This document shows, one piece after another, positions 15,401-23,657 of a stretch of 64,000 nt of DNA (the stretch's first letter is position 1; every line of letters begins with the position of its first letter). The stretch spans positions 744,001 to 808,000 of the forward strand of contig NZ_QZCF01000003.1 in the NCBI RefSeq assembly GCF_003591485.1, read 5' to 3'. The position numbers and the translations under genes are program-made. This stretch comes from Paenibacillus sp. 1011MAR3C5. Its GTDB lineage: Bacteria; Bacillota; Bacilli; Paenibacillales; Paenibacillaceae. The notes beneath the pieces are model-generated. The model saw nothing but the letters and a program-made list of their open reading frames with translations, was not told the DNA's origin and made no database searches.

Positions 15401-16330
15401 ATGGGATGGACGGTAACCATTGTTATTGTTGTGATCGCAGTCGTTTTCATCGCAATGTCGGTGAAGATTATTCCGCAGCAGAGAGTCGGAGTCGTTGAAC
15501 GATTGGGCAAATTCAGCAAGCTGCTGACGCCGGGCATCAATATTCTGATTCCTATTATCGACCATGTTCGTACCTATCATGATTTGCGGATTCAGCAAGC
15601 GAACGTACCGCCGCAAACGGTTATTACGAAGGATAACGTCCAGGTCAAAATCGATACAATTATCTTCTATCAGGTGACGGGACCTGAACAAGCTACATAT
15701 GGCATTTCTGATTATGTATACGGTGTGCGGAACATTAGTACCGCCACGATGAGACAGATCATCGGCAAGATGGAGCTGGACGAGACGCTGTCAGGCCGGG
15801 AGAAAATTTCTTCGGATATTCGGATCGCGCTCGACGAAGCAACCGAGAAGTGGGGCGTCCGGATTGAACGCGTTGAGGTTATTGATATTCAGCCGCCAAG
15901 TGATATCCAGGATGCAATGGATAAGCAGATGAAGGCGGAGCGCAGCAAGCGCGCCTTGGTTCTGGAAGCGGAAGCTGCGAAGCAGGATATGATTCTTCGT
16001 GCGGAAGGCGACAAGCAGAGTAAAATTCTAAAGGCGGAAGGCGAGAAGGAAGCCCGTATCCGTCAAGCCGAAGGGCAACGACAAGCCCAGGAGCTGGAGG
16101 CGCTCGGCGAAGCGAAGGCGATTCAATCTATCGCCGAGGCGGAGAAAAATCGGATCGAGCTGCTTCGCGCTGCTGGATTGGATGAGCAGGTGCTTACGTA
16201 CCGCTCCCTGGAGGCGCTCTCTGATATTGCTAACGGGGCGGCCAACAAAGTGTTCATCCCGACGCGTGCCGTGGAGACGCTTGGCAGCATTGGAGCGATC
16301 GGCGAAATGCTGAAGGAAAGCAAGAAGTAA
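15401..16330 (+). CDS. SPFH/stomatin-like membrane protein (QmcA type)
   Basis: 309 residues. One N-terminal membrane helix (about 3-22), the SPFH/band 7 domain with the stomatin signature RVEVIDIQPPSDIQDAMDKQMKAER, then a long alanine- and glutamate-rich coiled-coil (AEAAKQDMILRAEGDKQSKILKAEGEKEAR). Expected to form large oligomers on the membrane. The ribosome site GGGGAGG lies inside the end of the NfeD gene, showing translational linkage. A terminator follows. Confidence 0.92.
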   Translation: MGWTVTIVIVVIAVVFIAMSVKIIPQQRVGVVERLGKFSKLLTPGINILIPIIDHVRTYHDLRIQQANVPPQTVITKDNVQVKIDTIIFYQVTGPEQATYGISDYVYGVRNISTATMRQIIGKMELDETLSGREKISSDIRIALDEATEKWGVRIERVEVIDIQPPSDIQDAMDKQMKAERSKRALVLEAEAAKQDMILRAEGDKQSKILKAEGEKEARIRQAEGQRQAQELEALGEAKAIQSIAEAEKNRIELLRAAGLDEQVLTYRSLEALSDIANGAANKVFIPTRAVETLGSIGAIGEMLKESKK

Positions 16331-16343
16331 GAACGGCAGTATG

Positions 16344-16390
16344 AACAGCTTCTCTCCAAGACTGCTAGCCTTGGAGGGAAGCTGTTTTCG
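16344..16390 (+). terminator. terminator after the SPFH gene
   Basis: AACAGCTTCTCTCCAAG (16344-16360) pairs with CTTGGAGGGAAGCTGTT (16370-16386), then TTCG. The stem is very stable; the T run is short. Confidence 0.7.
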
Positions 16391-16543
16391 CTGACGGGCC
16401 ATGTGACAAAAATCGGGATCATTCTGCATTATGCTGCCTCCATTCGATCATAGACCTTAAAACAACCTTAAAAAAGTGTGACCAAAGGCGGAAATAAACG
16501 TATACCTTTGTATGAGCAACACATATCGAAAGGAGAGAGTGTT

Positions 16544-17608
16544 TTGAACTTTATGAACCAGGACCCGAATGCCCAGCCGGCTCCGAATCCAAATCGTAAG
16601 CCGCCTGAGCTTAAGCCGGGAACCGTCAAGAAGATGGTGATCGGCATCGTAGCAGCCGTCGTGCTGTTCTATCTGGGCTCGACATCCTTCTACACGGTAC
16701 AGGAGCAGGAGCGTGCGGCGATTCTGACATTCGGCAAGTACGATCGCGAGACGTCTTCCGGCCTGCATTTCAAATGGCCTTCGCCCATTCAAGAGGTTAG
16801 AATTGTTCCTGCCGAGCTGACTCAGCATATTACGATTGGCTACCGCGAAAACGGTAACTCCGTAACGCCGGTGGATGAAGAGTCCATGATGATTACGGGG
16901 GACGAAAACATCGTATCGGCTGATGCGGTCGTGACATGGAAAATTAGCAATATCCGCAATTATTTGCATAATATCAGTAACCCGGAGCAGTTCCTGCGGA
17001 ACGCGACCAGCGCGTCGATCCGTTCTGTCATTGGATCGCAGAAGCTGGATTACGCGATTACGGACGGCAAGACAGCCATCCAGGACCAAGTCCGCGAGCG
17101 TTTGATCGAGCTGCAGAACAAATATGAGACAGGCATTCAAATTATCGACTTGAAATTCCAGGATATCGAACCGCCGGGCGGAGAAGTAGAGGACGCGTTC
17201 CGTGCCGTTACGAATGCCCGTGAAGAAAAAAATACGAAGATTAATAATGCAGCCAAGTATGAAAATGACCGCATCCCGAAAGCGCGCGGCGAAGCGCAAG
17301 CGCTGATCGAGAAGGCGGAAGCAGAGAAGAAATCCCGTGTCCTGAATGCGCAGGGCGATGTGGCGAAGTTCAATGCAATCTATGCTGAGTATGCGAAGAA
17401 CCCTGGTGTAACCGAGAGCAGGCTTATTTTGGAGACATTGGAGAAAATCCTGCCGAATGCTCAAATCTTTATTACGAATTCCGGCAGCGACACTGTCAAT
17501 TATTTGCCGCTTAACGAGCTTCTGAAAGGAAGCGGAGCTTCCTCCACAAACAGCAACAATAACAACACTGGCAGCAATCAGCAATCGCAAGGAGGTGACG
17601 GACAATGA
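16544..17608 (+). CDS. hflK: HflK, FtsH protease modulator subunit
   Basis: 354 residues. A Pro/Asn-rich cytoplasmic N-terminus, a membrane helix at about 28-48, an SPFH domain with the ERAAILTFGKYDRETSSGLHFKWP segment, and a coiled-coil tail ending in a Ser/Asn/Gln-rich stretch. HflK forms a cage with HflC around the membrane protease FtsH. The start is TTG at 16544, 8 bases after AAAGGAG; the nearby ATG at 16553 is too far from that site, and the longer frame from 16478 has none. The stop overlaps the start of hflC. Confidence 0.92.
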   Translation: MNFMNQDPNAQPAPNPNRKPPELKPGTVKKMVIGIVAAVVLFYLGSTSFYTVQEQERAAILTFGKYDRETSSGLHFKWPSPIQEVRIVPAELTQHITIGYRENGNSVTPVDEESMMITGDENIVSADAVVTWKISNIRNYLHNISNPEQFLRNATSASIRSVIGSQKLDYAITDGKTAIQDQVRERLIELQNKYETGIQIIDLKFQDIEPPGGEVEDAFRAVTNAREEKNTKINNAAKYENDRIPKARGEAQALIEKAEAEKKSRVLNAQGDVAKFNAIYAEYAKNPGVTESRLILETLEKILPNAQIFITNSGSDTVNYLPLNELLKGSGASSTNSNNNNTGSNQQSQGGDGQ

Positions 17609-18471
17609 AGCCAAAGTATTGGATAGGAATCATCGGTGCCGTCGTCGTGCTTATGCTCGTCGCAGGTTCTCTCTTTGTCGTGAAGGAAGGCGAGTACAAG
17701 GTGGTGCTTCGCTTCGGAGAGGCGAAGAGAACGGTTATGGAGCCTGGGCTTAATGTCAAAATTCCGTTTATCGAAAGCACGACGACATTGCCGAAGTATC
17801 AAATGACGCTGGAGAGCAATCCGGGTCAGATTATGACGAAAGACAAGAAGCCGATCTTAGTGGATAACTATACGATTTGGCGCATTTCCAATCCAGAGAA
17901 GTTCTACCGCAAGCTCTTTTCGGTAAGCGGGGGCTCGCAGCGGATCGACGAGGCGGTTTACAACTCCGTCAGAAGAAAGCTGTCTGAAGTCGATTATGAT
18001 GTGATCATTAGTGAGAACTCGGCTAGGGGCAATATTAATGACGAGATTACGAACGATGTTTCGCATGCATTGGAGCGGGATGATTACGGTATCGAGATCG
18101 TGGACGTTCGTATCAAACGTACTGACCTGCCGGATAGCAATAAGCAGAGCGTGTACAACCGTATGATCTCCGACCGCCAGTCCATTGCAGCACGTTATCT
18201 GTCCGAGGGCGACGAGGAATCCCGGAAAATTACGTCCAAAGCAGATCGGACCGCTATGGAGCTGATGGCCCAAGCGGAAGCTGACGCGAAGAAGATCATT
18301 GCCGAAGGCGAGCAGGAAGCGGCTCAAATCTATAATAGTGCTTACGGCAAGGACGCTGAATTCTACAATCTGTACCGAACATTGGAAAGCTATGTCGTGA
18401 CATTGAAGGATAATCCAGTCATTATGTTGCCGATCGATTCGCCTTATGCGAAAATTTTGTTAGGAAAATAA
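17605..18471 (+). CDS. hflC: HflC, FtsH protease modulator subunit
   Basis: 288 residues: N-terminal membrane helix (about 5-24), SPFH domain (YKVVLRFGEAKRTVMEPGLNVKIPF), conserved VDVRIKRTDLP segment, coiled-coil, and C-terminal MLPIDSPYAK typical of HflC. The ATG overlaps the hflK stop by four bases and follows AAGGAGGTGA, so the subunits are coupled in translation. Its protein partners HflK in the FtsH-regulating complex. Confidence 0.92.
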   Translation: MKPKYWIGIIGAVVVLMLVAGSLFVVKEGEYKVVLRFGEAKRTVMEPGLNVKIPFIESTTTLPKYQMTLESNPGQIMTKDKKPILVDNYTIWRISNPEKFYRKLFSVSGGSQRIDEAVYNSVRRKLSEVDYDVIISENSARGNINDEITNDVSHALERDDYGIEIVDVRIKRTDLPDSNKQSVYNRMISDRQSIAARYLSEGDEESRKITSKADRTAMELMAQAEADAKKIIAEGEQEAAQIYNSAYGKDAEFYNLYRTLESYVVTLKDNPVIMLPIDSPYAKILLGK

Positions 18472-18582
18472 TCGAATCATTTCTGCAGGCGCTAGCAATC
18501 TCTCGAAAATATGCGGTTGTCCCTGGTCATGCGTACACGAGTGTCATAGATTTCCTTCATAGATTGTATAGAGGTGAATCGA

Positions 18583-19356
18583 TTGGCCAAAAACTACGCA
18601 AGCCGTAATATTAGAGGGAAGCTGCGCGTCTGCAATTACTTGCTGAAGGATGCTGAACTGCGCCAATACGTGCCTAGGACGGTGTCCTTCAGTCGTTCCA
18701 ACTTGCAAATGATGACAGATGCCTATTCATCCATATATGTAAAGCCGGATATTGGATCATTAGGTATCGGCGTGTGCAAAGTGAAGCGAAAAGGAAAAGG
18801 ATATGAATTGAAAGCGGTGGATGGCAAGCGGCAATGGAGCACACGTTATGACAGCTTCTCAGGATTGTACCAGAAGTTATCCGGTATGAAAGGGAAGCTT
18901 ATTATTCAGCAAGGCATCAAGCTGGATCGCGTGAACGGTCGTCCCTATGATATAAGAGCCATGGTTCAGCGGAGACCGGGAGGCAATTGGGTCTGCACAG
19001 GGTATATGGTGAAGGTGGGGGCCGCCAAAAAAATCGTTACGAACTACTATCAAGGCGGCACGATTTATACGCTGGGCAAGCTGCACCGGAAGCAAGGCCT
19101 GTCGGGGGATGAGGCAAGCCGCAGAGAGCGGACGCTGTCGTCCGCATCTTTGCGGATTGCAAGATCGCTCAGCGGCAGGAGAACGGGAATGAACGAGATG
19201 GGCATTGATTTTGCCCGCGATTCGTCAGGCAGTCTATGGGTGCTTGAAGTGAATTCCAATCATCCTCAGTTCCATCCGCTGAAAAATATTGACCCTGTGG
19301 CCTATCAGAAAATGAAACGGTACGCGTCTTATTATGGTAGACGGACTGCCAAATAG
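18583..19356 (+). CDS. YheC/YheD-type ATP-grasp protein
   Basis: 257 residues with an ATP-grasp fold: YVKPDIGSLGIGVCKV (nucleotide-binding strand-loop), LIIQQGIKLDRVNGRPYDIRAMVQ, and the metal-binding ending MGIDFARDSSGSLWVLEVNSNH. It matches the spore-coat-associated YheC/YheD group of Bacillus, whose reaction is unknown. The TTG at 18583 lies 6 bases after AGAGGTG; a GTG at 18574 is part of that ribosome site. Preceded by a 110-base spacer and followed by a terminator. Confidence 0.82.
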   Translation: MAKNYASRNIRGKLRVCNYLLKDAELRQYVPRTVSFSRSNLQMMTDAYSSIYVKPDIGSLGIGVCKVKRKGKGYELKAVDGKRQWSTRYDSFSGLYQKLSGMKGKLIIQQGIKLDRVNGRPYDIRAMVQRRPGGNWVCTGYMVKVGAAKKIVTNYYQGGTIYTLGKLHRKQGLSGDEASRRERTLSSASLRIARSLSGRRTGMNEMGIDFARDSSGSLWVLEVNSNHPQFHPLKNIDPVAYQKMKRYASYYGRRTAK

Positions 19357-19365
19357 GGAAGGATC

Positions 19366-19396
19366 AAAGATCGGGAGGGCATCCTGATCTTTTTTC
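19366..19396 (+). terminator. terminator after the ATP-grasp gene
   Basis: AAAGATCGGGA pairs with TCCTGATCTTT (mismatch in the middle), followed by TTTTC. Confidence 0.8.
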
Positions 19397-19416
19397 TATT
19401 CATATGATTATTGGGC

Positions 19417-19466
19417 TTGAAAAACTAATGGAATTAGTTTATATTAAAACTAACGACATTAGTTTT
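19417..19466 (+). promoter_or_regulatory. promoter with two TetR-type operators
   Basis: -35 TTGAAA (19417-19422), 17-base spacer, -10 TATATT (19440-19445). Operator 1 is AAACTAAT-gga-ATTAGTTT (19422-19440), a perfect palindrome that fills the spacer exactly. Operator 2 is AAAACTAA-cgaca-TTAGTTTT (19446-19466), downstream of the -10. The centres are 25 bases apart. The TetR gene at 20212 in the same operon is the obvious ligand-responsive repressor. Confidence 0.88.
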
Positions 19467-19487
19467 AGGGAAAAGGACGTGAACCTA

Positions 19488-20222
19488 ATGAGAAAAATTC
19501 GTCAACAAACGGTTGTTCAACTCACTTATTTGCCTAATTTGTTTCCGGTCAATTGTTATCTTGTGGAGGAGGAAGACAGCTTAACGCTAGTCGATGCCGC
19601 ACTCCCTGCCAATGCGCCTGCTATTCGGAAGGCGGCTGAAGAAATGGGCAAGCCAATTACCCGGATTGTCTTGACCCATGCGCATGGCGATCATGTTGGC
19701 TCGCTGGATGCCTTGAAGAAACAGCTGCCTGATGTGAGAGTCTATATTTCGGACAGAGACGCGAGACTCCTTCGCGGCGACTCAACTCTATTAGACGGGG
19801 AAGAACAGCTGCCGATCCGGGGAGATGTTCCTAAGAAAATTGAGACATTGCCGGATGTACGGCTTCAGGACGGCGATCGCATCGGCTCGCTTCTTGCATT
19901 GTCGACTCCCGGTCATACGCCAGGCTCCATGTCCTTCTATGATGAGCGGACGGGGGTGCTGATCGCAGGCGATGCCTTCGCGGCACGGGGCGGACTGGCG
20001 GTAGCCGGACATATGAAGCTAAGCTTCCCGTTCCCGGCGCTTGCGACCTGGAGTCCGCTAGCCAGCCTTGAGAGCGCACGCAAGCTCGCCGATACGCACC
20101 CTGCCTGGTTGGCAGTGGGACATGGCAATATGATCGCTAAGCCTGAGCAAGCCATGAGGAAGGCGATTGCCGAATGCGAGCAACGCCTCTTTAAGAAAGG
20201 AGTAATAAAGCATGTCACCTAG
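19488..20222 (+). CDS. MBL-fold metallo-hydrolase
   Basis: 244 residues of the metallo-beta-lactamase fold. Zinc motif HAHGDH at residues 64-69, further ligands in TPGHTPGSMSF and AGDAF, and a C-terminal VGHGN. Related enzymes hydrolyse thioesters, lactones or similar bonds; the substrate is unknown. ATG at 19488 follows AAGGA at about 10 bases; the frame extends upstream into the operators, so longer starts are ruled out. Its last 11 bases overlap the TetR gene, whose product should control it, which points to a detoxification or drug-response role. Confidence 0.9.
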   Translation: MRKIRQQTVVQLTYLPNLFPVNCYLVEEEDSLTLVDAALPANAPAIRKAAEEMGKPITRIVLTHAHGDHVGSLDALKKQLPDVRVYISDRDARLLRGDSTLLDGEEQLPIRGDVPKKIETLPDVRLQDGDRIGSLLALSTPGHTPGSMSFYDERTGVLIAGDAFAARGGLAVAGHMKLSFPFPALATWSPLASLESARKLADTHPAWLAVGHGNMIAKPEQAMRKAIAECEQRLFKKGVIKHVT

Positions 20223-20781
20223 AGCTGGATTGGATTTGACGCAAATCGTGCTGACGGCGGCGCAGCTGGCTGATACGGACGGTGTAGAAGCAGTAACGCT
20301 GGCCTCCGTTGCGCAGAAGCTTGGAGTCAGGTCTCCTTCGCTATACAATCATGTCAATGGTTTGCCAGCGCTTCGCTCCCATCTGGTTCTTCATGGTTTA
20401 GGGCAATTGAATGAAGCTCTTCGGGAAGCTTCGGGACAGCGGCAAGGAAAGGAGGCGGTGATGGATATTGCGAATGCTTACTTATCATTTGCCAGAAATC
20501 ACCCCGGCCTCTATTCGTTAACGCTTCGTTCTCCTTCCCATGAGCATCAGGAGCATGTGAAGCTTGGCAGTGAGCTTGTGGAGCGGCTGTTGACGGCATT
20601 AAAGCCGTATGAGCTGTCGCAGCAGGAAGGCATTCATGCCGTGCGGGGATTACGAAGCCTGCTCCATGGCTTCGCCTCTATTGAAGCGGAGGGGGGATTT
20701 GGCATGCCTGTTGAAGTGAACGAGAGCTTCCGCTTCGCGCTGGGACGATTTTTGGCAGGACTGGAACAGTCGAGCCTGTAA
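20212..20781 (+). CDS. TetR-family transcriptional regulator
   Basis: 189 residues. The N-terminal helix-turn-helix spans about 10-52 (AQLADTDGVEAVTLASVAQKLGVRSPSLYNHV), and the C-terminal domain with RSLLHGFASIEAEGGF matches the WHG-type ligand domain. The ATG follows AAAGGAG inside the preceding gene. It is co-transcribed with the MBL hydrolase behind twin palindromes, so it very likely represses its own operon. Confidence 0.92.
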   Translation: MSPRAGLDLTQIVLTAAQLADTDGVEAVTLASVAQKLGVRSPSLYNHVNGLPALRSHLVLHGLGQLNEALREASGQRQGKEAVMDIANAYLSFARNHPGLYSLTLRSPSHEHQEHVKLGSELVERLLTALKPYELSQQEGIHAVRGLRSLLHGFASIEAEGGFGMPVEVNESFRFALGRFLAGLEQSSL

Positions 20782-20843
20782 TTAACTTTCACTGTACATT
20801 TTCGAATTGCTGTAGTAATATCCAATCAAATGACGTGATGAGT

Positions 20844-20874
20844 GAGGATCCTTTGCCCTGTGCGAAGGGTCCTC
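20844..20874 (+). promoter_or_regulatory. stable leader hairpin before the MFS gene
   Basis: A 12-bp stem GAGGATCCTTTG (20844-20855) / CGAAGGGTCCTC (20863-20874) with two G-T pairs and a 7-base loop. It has no T run, so it is not an intrinsic terminator; it lies 42 bases before the MFS start codon. It may be an mRNA stabiliser or a regulatory element. Confidence 0.45.
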
Positions 20875-20915
20875 CGTCCGTTCACAACATCGAAGATGAA
20901 GAAGGTATCGATTAC

Positions 20916-22187
20916 ATGAAGGGACGTATGTCCAAAGCAAGCTCTCACGTCGTAAAGCTCGGCATGCCGATGACAGCCCGGGTTTGGCGCAATGCCCGTG
21001 TTGACCTTGGGGCCTCCTGTCTGTTCGGTCTATTCAATGTTGTCATGAATCAATTCTATGTCGCATTCGCGATCCAACAAGGAGCTAGCAACCTTCAGGT
21101 TGGATTACTGACGGCAGCGCCTGCTGTCGGTCTAATCTTTTCACCTATTTGGGCGAATTGGATTGAAAAAGCCCGCAATCCAAAGCCGTTCGTCATTATT
21201 CCAAATGCAATCGGCAGGCTGCTCTTGCTGCTTCCCGCGTTTTTCGCTTATCCTTCGGTTTATGTCGTAACCGCACTGCTCTTCCAATTGATGATGGGCA
21301 TTCAATCGCCGGCGTATGCCGCGCTAGTATCCCGAATGTATCCCACGGACATTCGCGGACGGCTGATGGGCTATGTCCGGGTTGCTATGGGCATTCTCAT
21401 GATTCCGCTTGCCTATATGGTCGGCGGATGGTCGGATGCATTCGGTCCATCCGGACCGCTTATAGCAGCGTCCATTGCAGGGGTGTTGTCCATTGGGTTT
21501 TTCAACACGCTCAAGCTGTCCAAGAAGGTTGAGCGCAGCTCCCATCCGGCAATGAAGGCTGATGAAGAACCGGTTCGGAGGCGACAGAGGTTTTCGATGC
21601 GGGAGCAATGGGAGCTTGTCGTATCGAATCGAACGCTTGCTGTATTTCTGGCGGCTACGACATTCGCGGGCTTCGGCAATATGCTGGCCAGCCCGCTCTA
21701 CCAGATTACTCAGGTCGACGTGCTTGAGTTGTCCAATGTGCAGATCGGATATGCGCGTGTCGCTTACTTTACGGCCTTGCTTCTCACGTTCTGGATTGCG
21801 GGGCTGATGATTGACCGATTCCCTATCCAATACACGCTTATGATCGGGATCGGAGCCTATGCCGTCGTACCGATGCTGTACGGCGTATGGGGAACCTATA
21901 GCGCTGTTATTGCAGGCAATGCGATTCAAGGTATTGGCGAAGCGATATGGGATATCGGCATTCTGGCTTTTGTATTCCGGCTGGTGCCGGGCCGCGAGGC
22001 TATGGTATTCGGCATTCATCTGATGCTGTTCGGTGTACGGGGAACGGCGGGGCCGCTGCTGAGCTCTTCGCTGACATCGAGCCTGTCGCTCAGTACGCTC
22101 CTTATCGCAGCTTCCATCTGCGGATGGATCGGCACGGCGCTGTTCGTGTTCGGCAACCGCAACCAAAAGGTCTTGCAGGTTCACTAA
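20916..22187 (+). CDS. MFS transporter
   Basis: 423 residues with about 12 hydrophobic helices, a central charged loop (KLSKKVERSSHPAMKADEEPVRRRQRFSMREQW) and the MFS loop motif seen as YPTDIRGRLMGYVR. Likely a proton-driven exporter of small molecules; the substrate is unknown. ATG at 20916 follows GAAGG at about 9 bases; an ATG at 20835 would add 27 polar residues that are mostly hairpin sequence. It lies 135 bases after the TetR gene, possibly the same operon. Confidence 0.85.
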   Translation: MKGRMSKASSHVVKLGMPMTARVWRNARVDLGASCLFGLFNVVMNQFYVAFAIQQGASNLQVGLLTAAPAVGLIFSPIWANWIEKARNPKPFVIIPNAIGRLLLLLPAFFAYPSVYVVTALLFQLMMGIQSPAYAALVSRMYPTDIRGRLMGYVRVAMGILMIPLAYMVGGWSDAFGPSGPLIAASIAGVLSIGFFNTLKLSKKVERSSHPAMKADEEPVRRRQRFSMREQWELVVSNRTLAVFLAATTFAGFGNMLASPLYQITQVDVLELSNVQIGYARVAYFTALLLTFWIAGLMIDRFPIQYTLMIGIGAYAVVPMLYGVWGTYSAVIAGNAIQGIGEAIWDIGILAFVFRLVPGREAMVFGIHLMLFGVRGTAGPLLSSSLTSSLSLSTLLIAASICGWIGTALFVFGNRNQKVLQVH

Positions 22188-22191
22188 TGAC

Positions 22192-22246
22192 AAAAAAGAG
22201 GACATTCTCATTGCATATCGCAATAAGGATGTCCTCTCTTGTTTGG
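22192..22246. terminator. bidirectional terminator
   Basis: AGAGGACAT (22197-22205) pairs with ATGTCCTCT (22229-22237), with an inner ATTGC/GCAAT helix. T-rich on both sides (TTGTTT plus strand, TTTTTTG minus strand); serves the convergent MFS and small-protein genes. Confidence 0.85.
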
Positions 22247-22254
22247 TCGTCCGC

Positions 22255-22482
22255 TTAATATAACGATATTGTCAGCGTGTCCCGTTCGTAGTACGAATGT
22301 AGCGTAGCTTCGCTGCCTACGATTTCGACGCTTATAAGAGAAGTGATACATTTCTTCAAGGCATTTTTCCCGGTTGTCAGCTTACGGTTCAATATGGTGG
22401 ACAGCTTGTCCAGCGCTTGTTTGTTTGTATCTGTCAAGTATACAGGTATCGTTTTATTTTGGAACATCAGCATGGTTTTCAT
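22255..22482 (-). CDS. hypothetical small protein
   Basis: 75 residues (MKTMLMFQNKTIPVYLTDTNKQALDKLSTILNRKL...YYERDTLTISLY) with no known domain, signal or membrane helix. ATG at 22482 follows GGAGGT with 7 bases spacing, which is a strong start signal. It shares a bidirectional terminator with the MFS gene. Function unknown. Confidence 0.65.
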   Translation of the reverse strand: MKTMLMFQNKTIPVYLTDTNKQALDKLSTILNRKLTTGKNALKKCITSLISVEIVGSEATLHSYYERDTLTISLY

Positions 22483-22497
22483 GGGTATGACCTCCAC

Positions 22498-22863
22498 CCT
22501 ACGAAGGATTTTTTTCTAGTCTAACGGATAAATATTAAATAAGTCTTAAAAAACAGTGAGCAAAAGGTTACAAAATCGTCACTTTTCCAGAGTCTGTGCG
22601 CGATTCCGGGGCCGATCCCTCGTTTTAAGCTGTAATTAGTATACTGCAAAGCGATTGGATTGCAAGCGGTTTTTCATGATTCCGCAAAAAGGAACAGCCG
22701 CAGCAGACTTAGTAAGCATCGAGGCATCAGGGCAAAATTGCATAAAAAGAAACTAATAAGACAACTGTTTTCCGGCAAGGAGGATCGATATAATGGACTC
22801 GTAAGGCAAAATACGACACAACATGAAGTAAGCAGAATATAACGAAAAAGGAGTGCGGCTTCT
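22498..22863. other. intergenic region before the sugar isomerase gene
   Basis: About 365 bases without a convincing gene. A TATAAT at 22789-22794 with a poor -35 (TGTTTT, 22766) lies 70 bases before the isomerase start. The left part should contain the promoter of the minus-strand small protein. Confidence 0.4.
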
Positions 22864-23640
22864 ATGACACGGATGGGCATTGGCTTACAGATGTATACCC
22901 TGCGGGACGTTACGGCTGTTGATTTCGAAGGCACCCTGCGCAAGGTGGCGGCATTAGGCTATGAAGGTGTTGAATTCGCAGGCTACGGCGGTATTGAAGC
23001 GGAGCGTATGCGCGATCTGTTGCAAGAGCTTGGATTGAAAGCAATCGGAAGCCATATCGGTTTGCACCTGCTGGAAGGCAATCTGGAGAATGAAATCGCT
23101 TACCTGAAAACGATCGGGGCGAAATACGCGATCTGTCCATGGCTGCCTCATGAGGCACGCGATGCGGAAGCTTGGCGCGGCCATCTGGTGAAGTTCGAGC
23201 AATACGGCAAGCGCTTCCGCGAGGAGGGCATAGCGTTCGCATATCATAATCATGAGTTCGAATTCGAGGTTGAGCTGGATGGTCAGGTCGTATTCGACGC
23301 TTTGTATGAGCGAATCTCCCCGGATTATTTGCAAGTTGAGATGGACATTGGCTGGGTACAATATTCGGGTATTGATCCGGTCAGCTACGTGAAGAAGTAC
23401 GCAGGCAGATTGCCGCTGCTTCACTTGAAGGATTTCCGCGGCGGGGAAAAAGGCCAGCAGATCGATACGGTTGAGCTTGGCAGAGGCGATTTGCCGCTGG
23501 ACGCCGTTATTGCTGCTGCTTCTGAGTCCTCTGTGGAATGGATCATCGTCGAGCAAGACGTATGTGCGAATCCGCCGCTCGAATCGGTTGCTACGAGCAT
23601 GGCGTGGTTGAAAGAAAACTATTTATCCAAATTTGAATAA
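22864..23640 (+). CDS. sugar phosphate isomerase/epimerase (TIM barrel)
   Basis: 258 residues of the xylose-isomerase-like TIM-barrel family. Metal-site segments are visible: HNHEFEFE (about 124), EMDIGWV (about 160), HLKDFRGG (about 187) and IVEQD near the end. ATG follows AAAGGAG. The dehydrogenase gene starts 18 bases after its stop, and this pairing is common in inositol or rare-sugar catabolism; the actual sugar is not known. Confidence 0.9.
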   Translation: MTRMGIGLQMYTLRDVTAVDFEGTLRKVAALGYEGVEFAGYGGIEAERMRDLLQELGLKAIGSHIGLHLLEGNLENEIAYLKTIGAKYAICPWLPHEARDAEAWRGHLVKFEQYGKRFREEGIAFAYHNHEFEFEVELDGQVVFDALYERISPDYLQVEMDIGWVQYSGIDPVSYVKKYAGRLPLLHLKDFRGGEKGQQIDTVELGRGDLPLDAVIAAASESSVEWIIVEQDVCANPPLESVATSMAWLKENYLSKFE

Positions 23641-23657
23641 AGGCAGGGGAATTCGAA

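Noticed and set aside
16457..17614. 385-codon minus-strand frame opposite hflK
   Set aside because: Shadow of a GC-biased real gene; no start signal, and composition is rich in Arg/Leu/Ile without any domain.
21324..22223. 299-codon minus-strand frame opposite the MFS gene
   Set aside because: Arg/His/Gln-rich antisense shadow; runs into the bidirectional terminator and has no recognisable domain.
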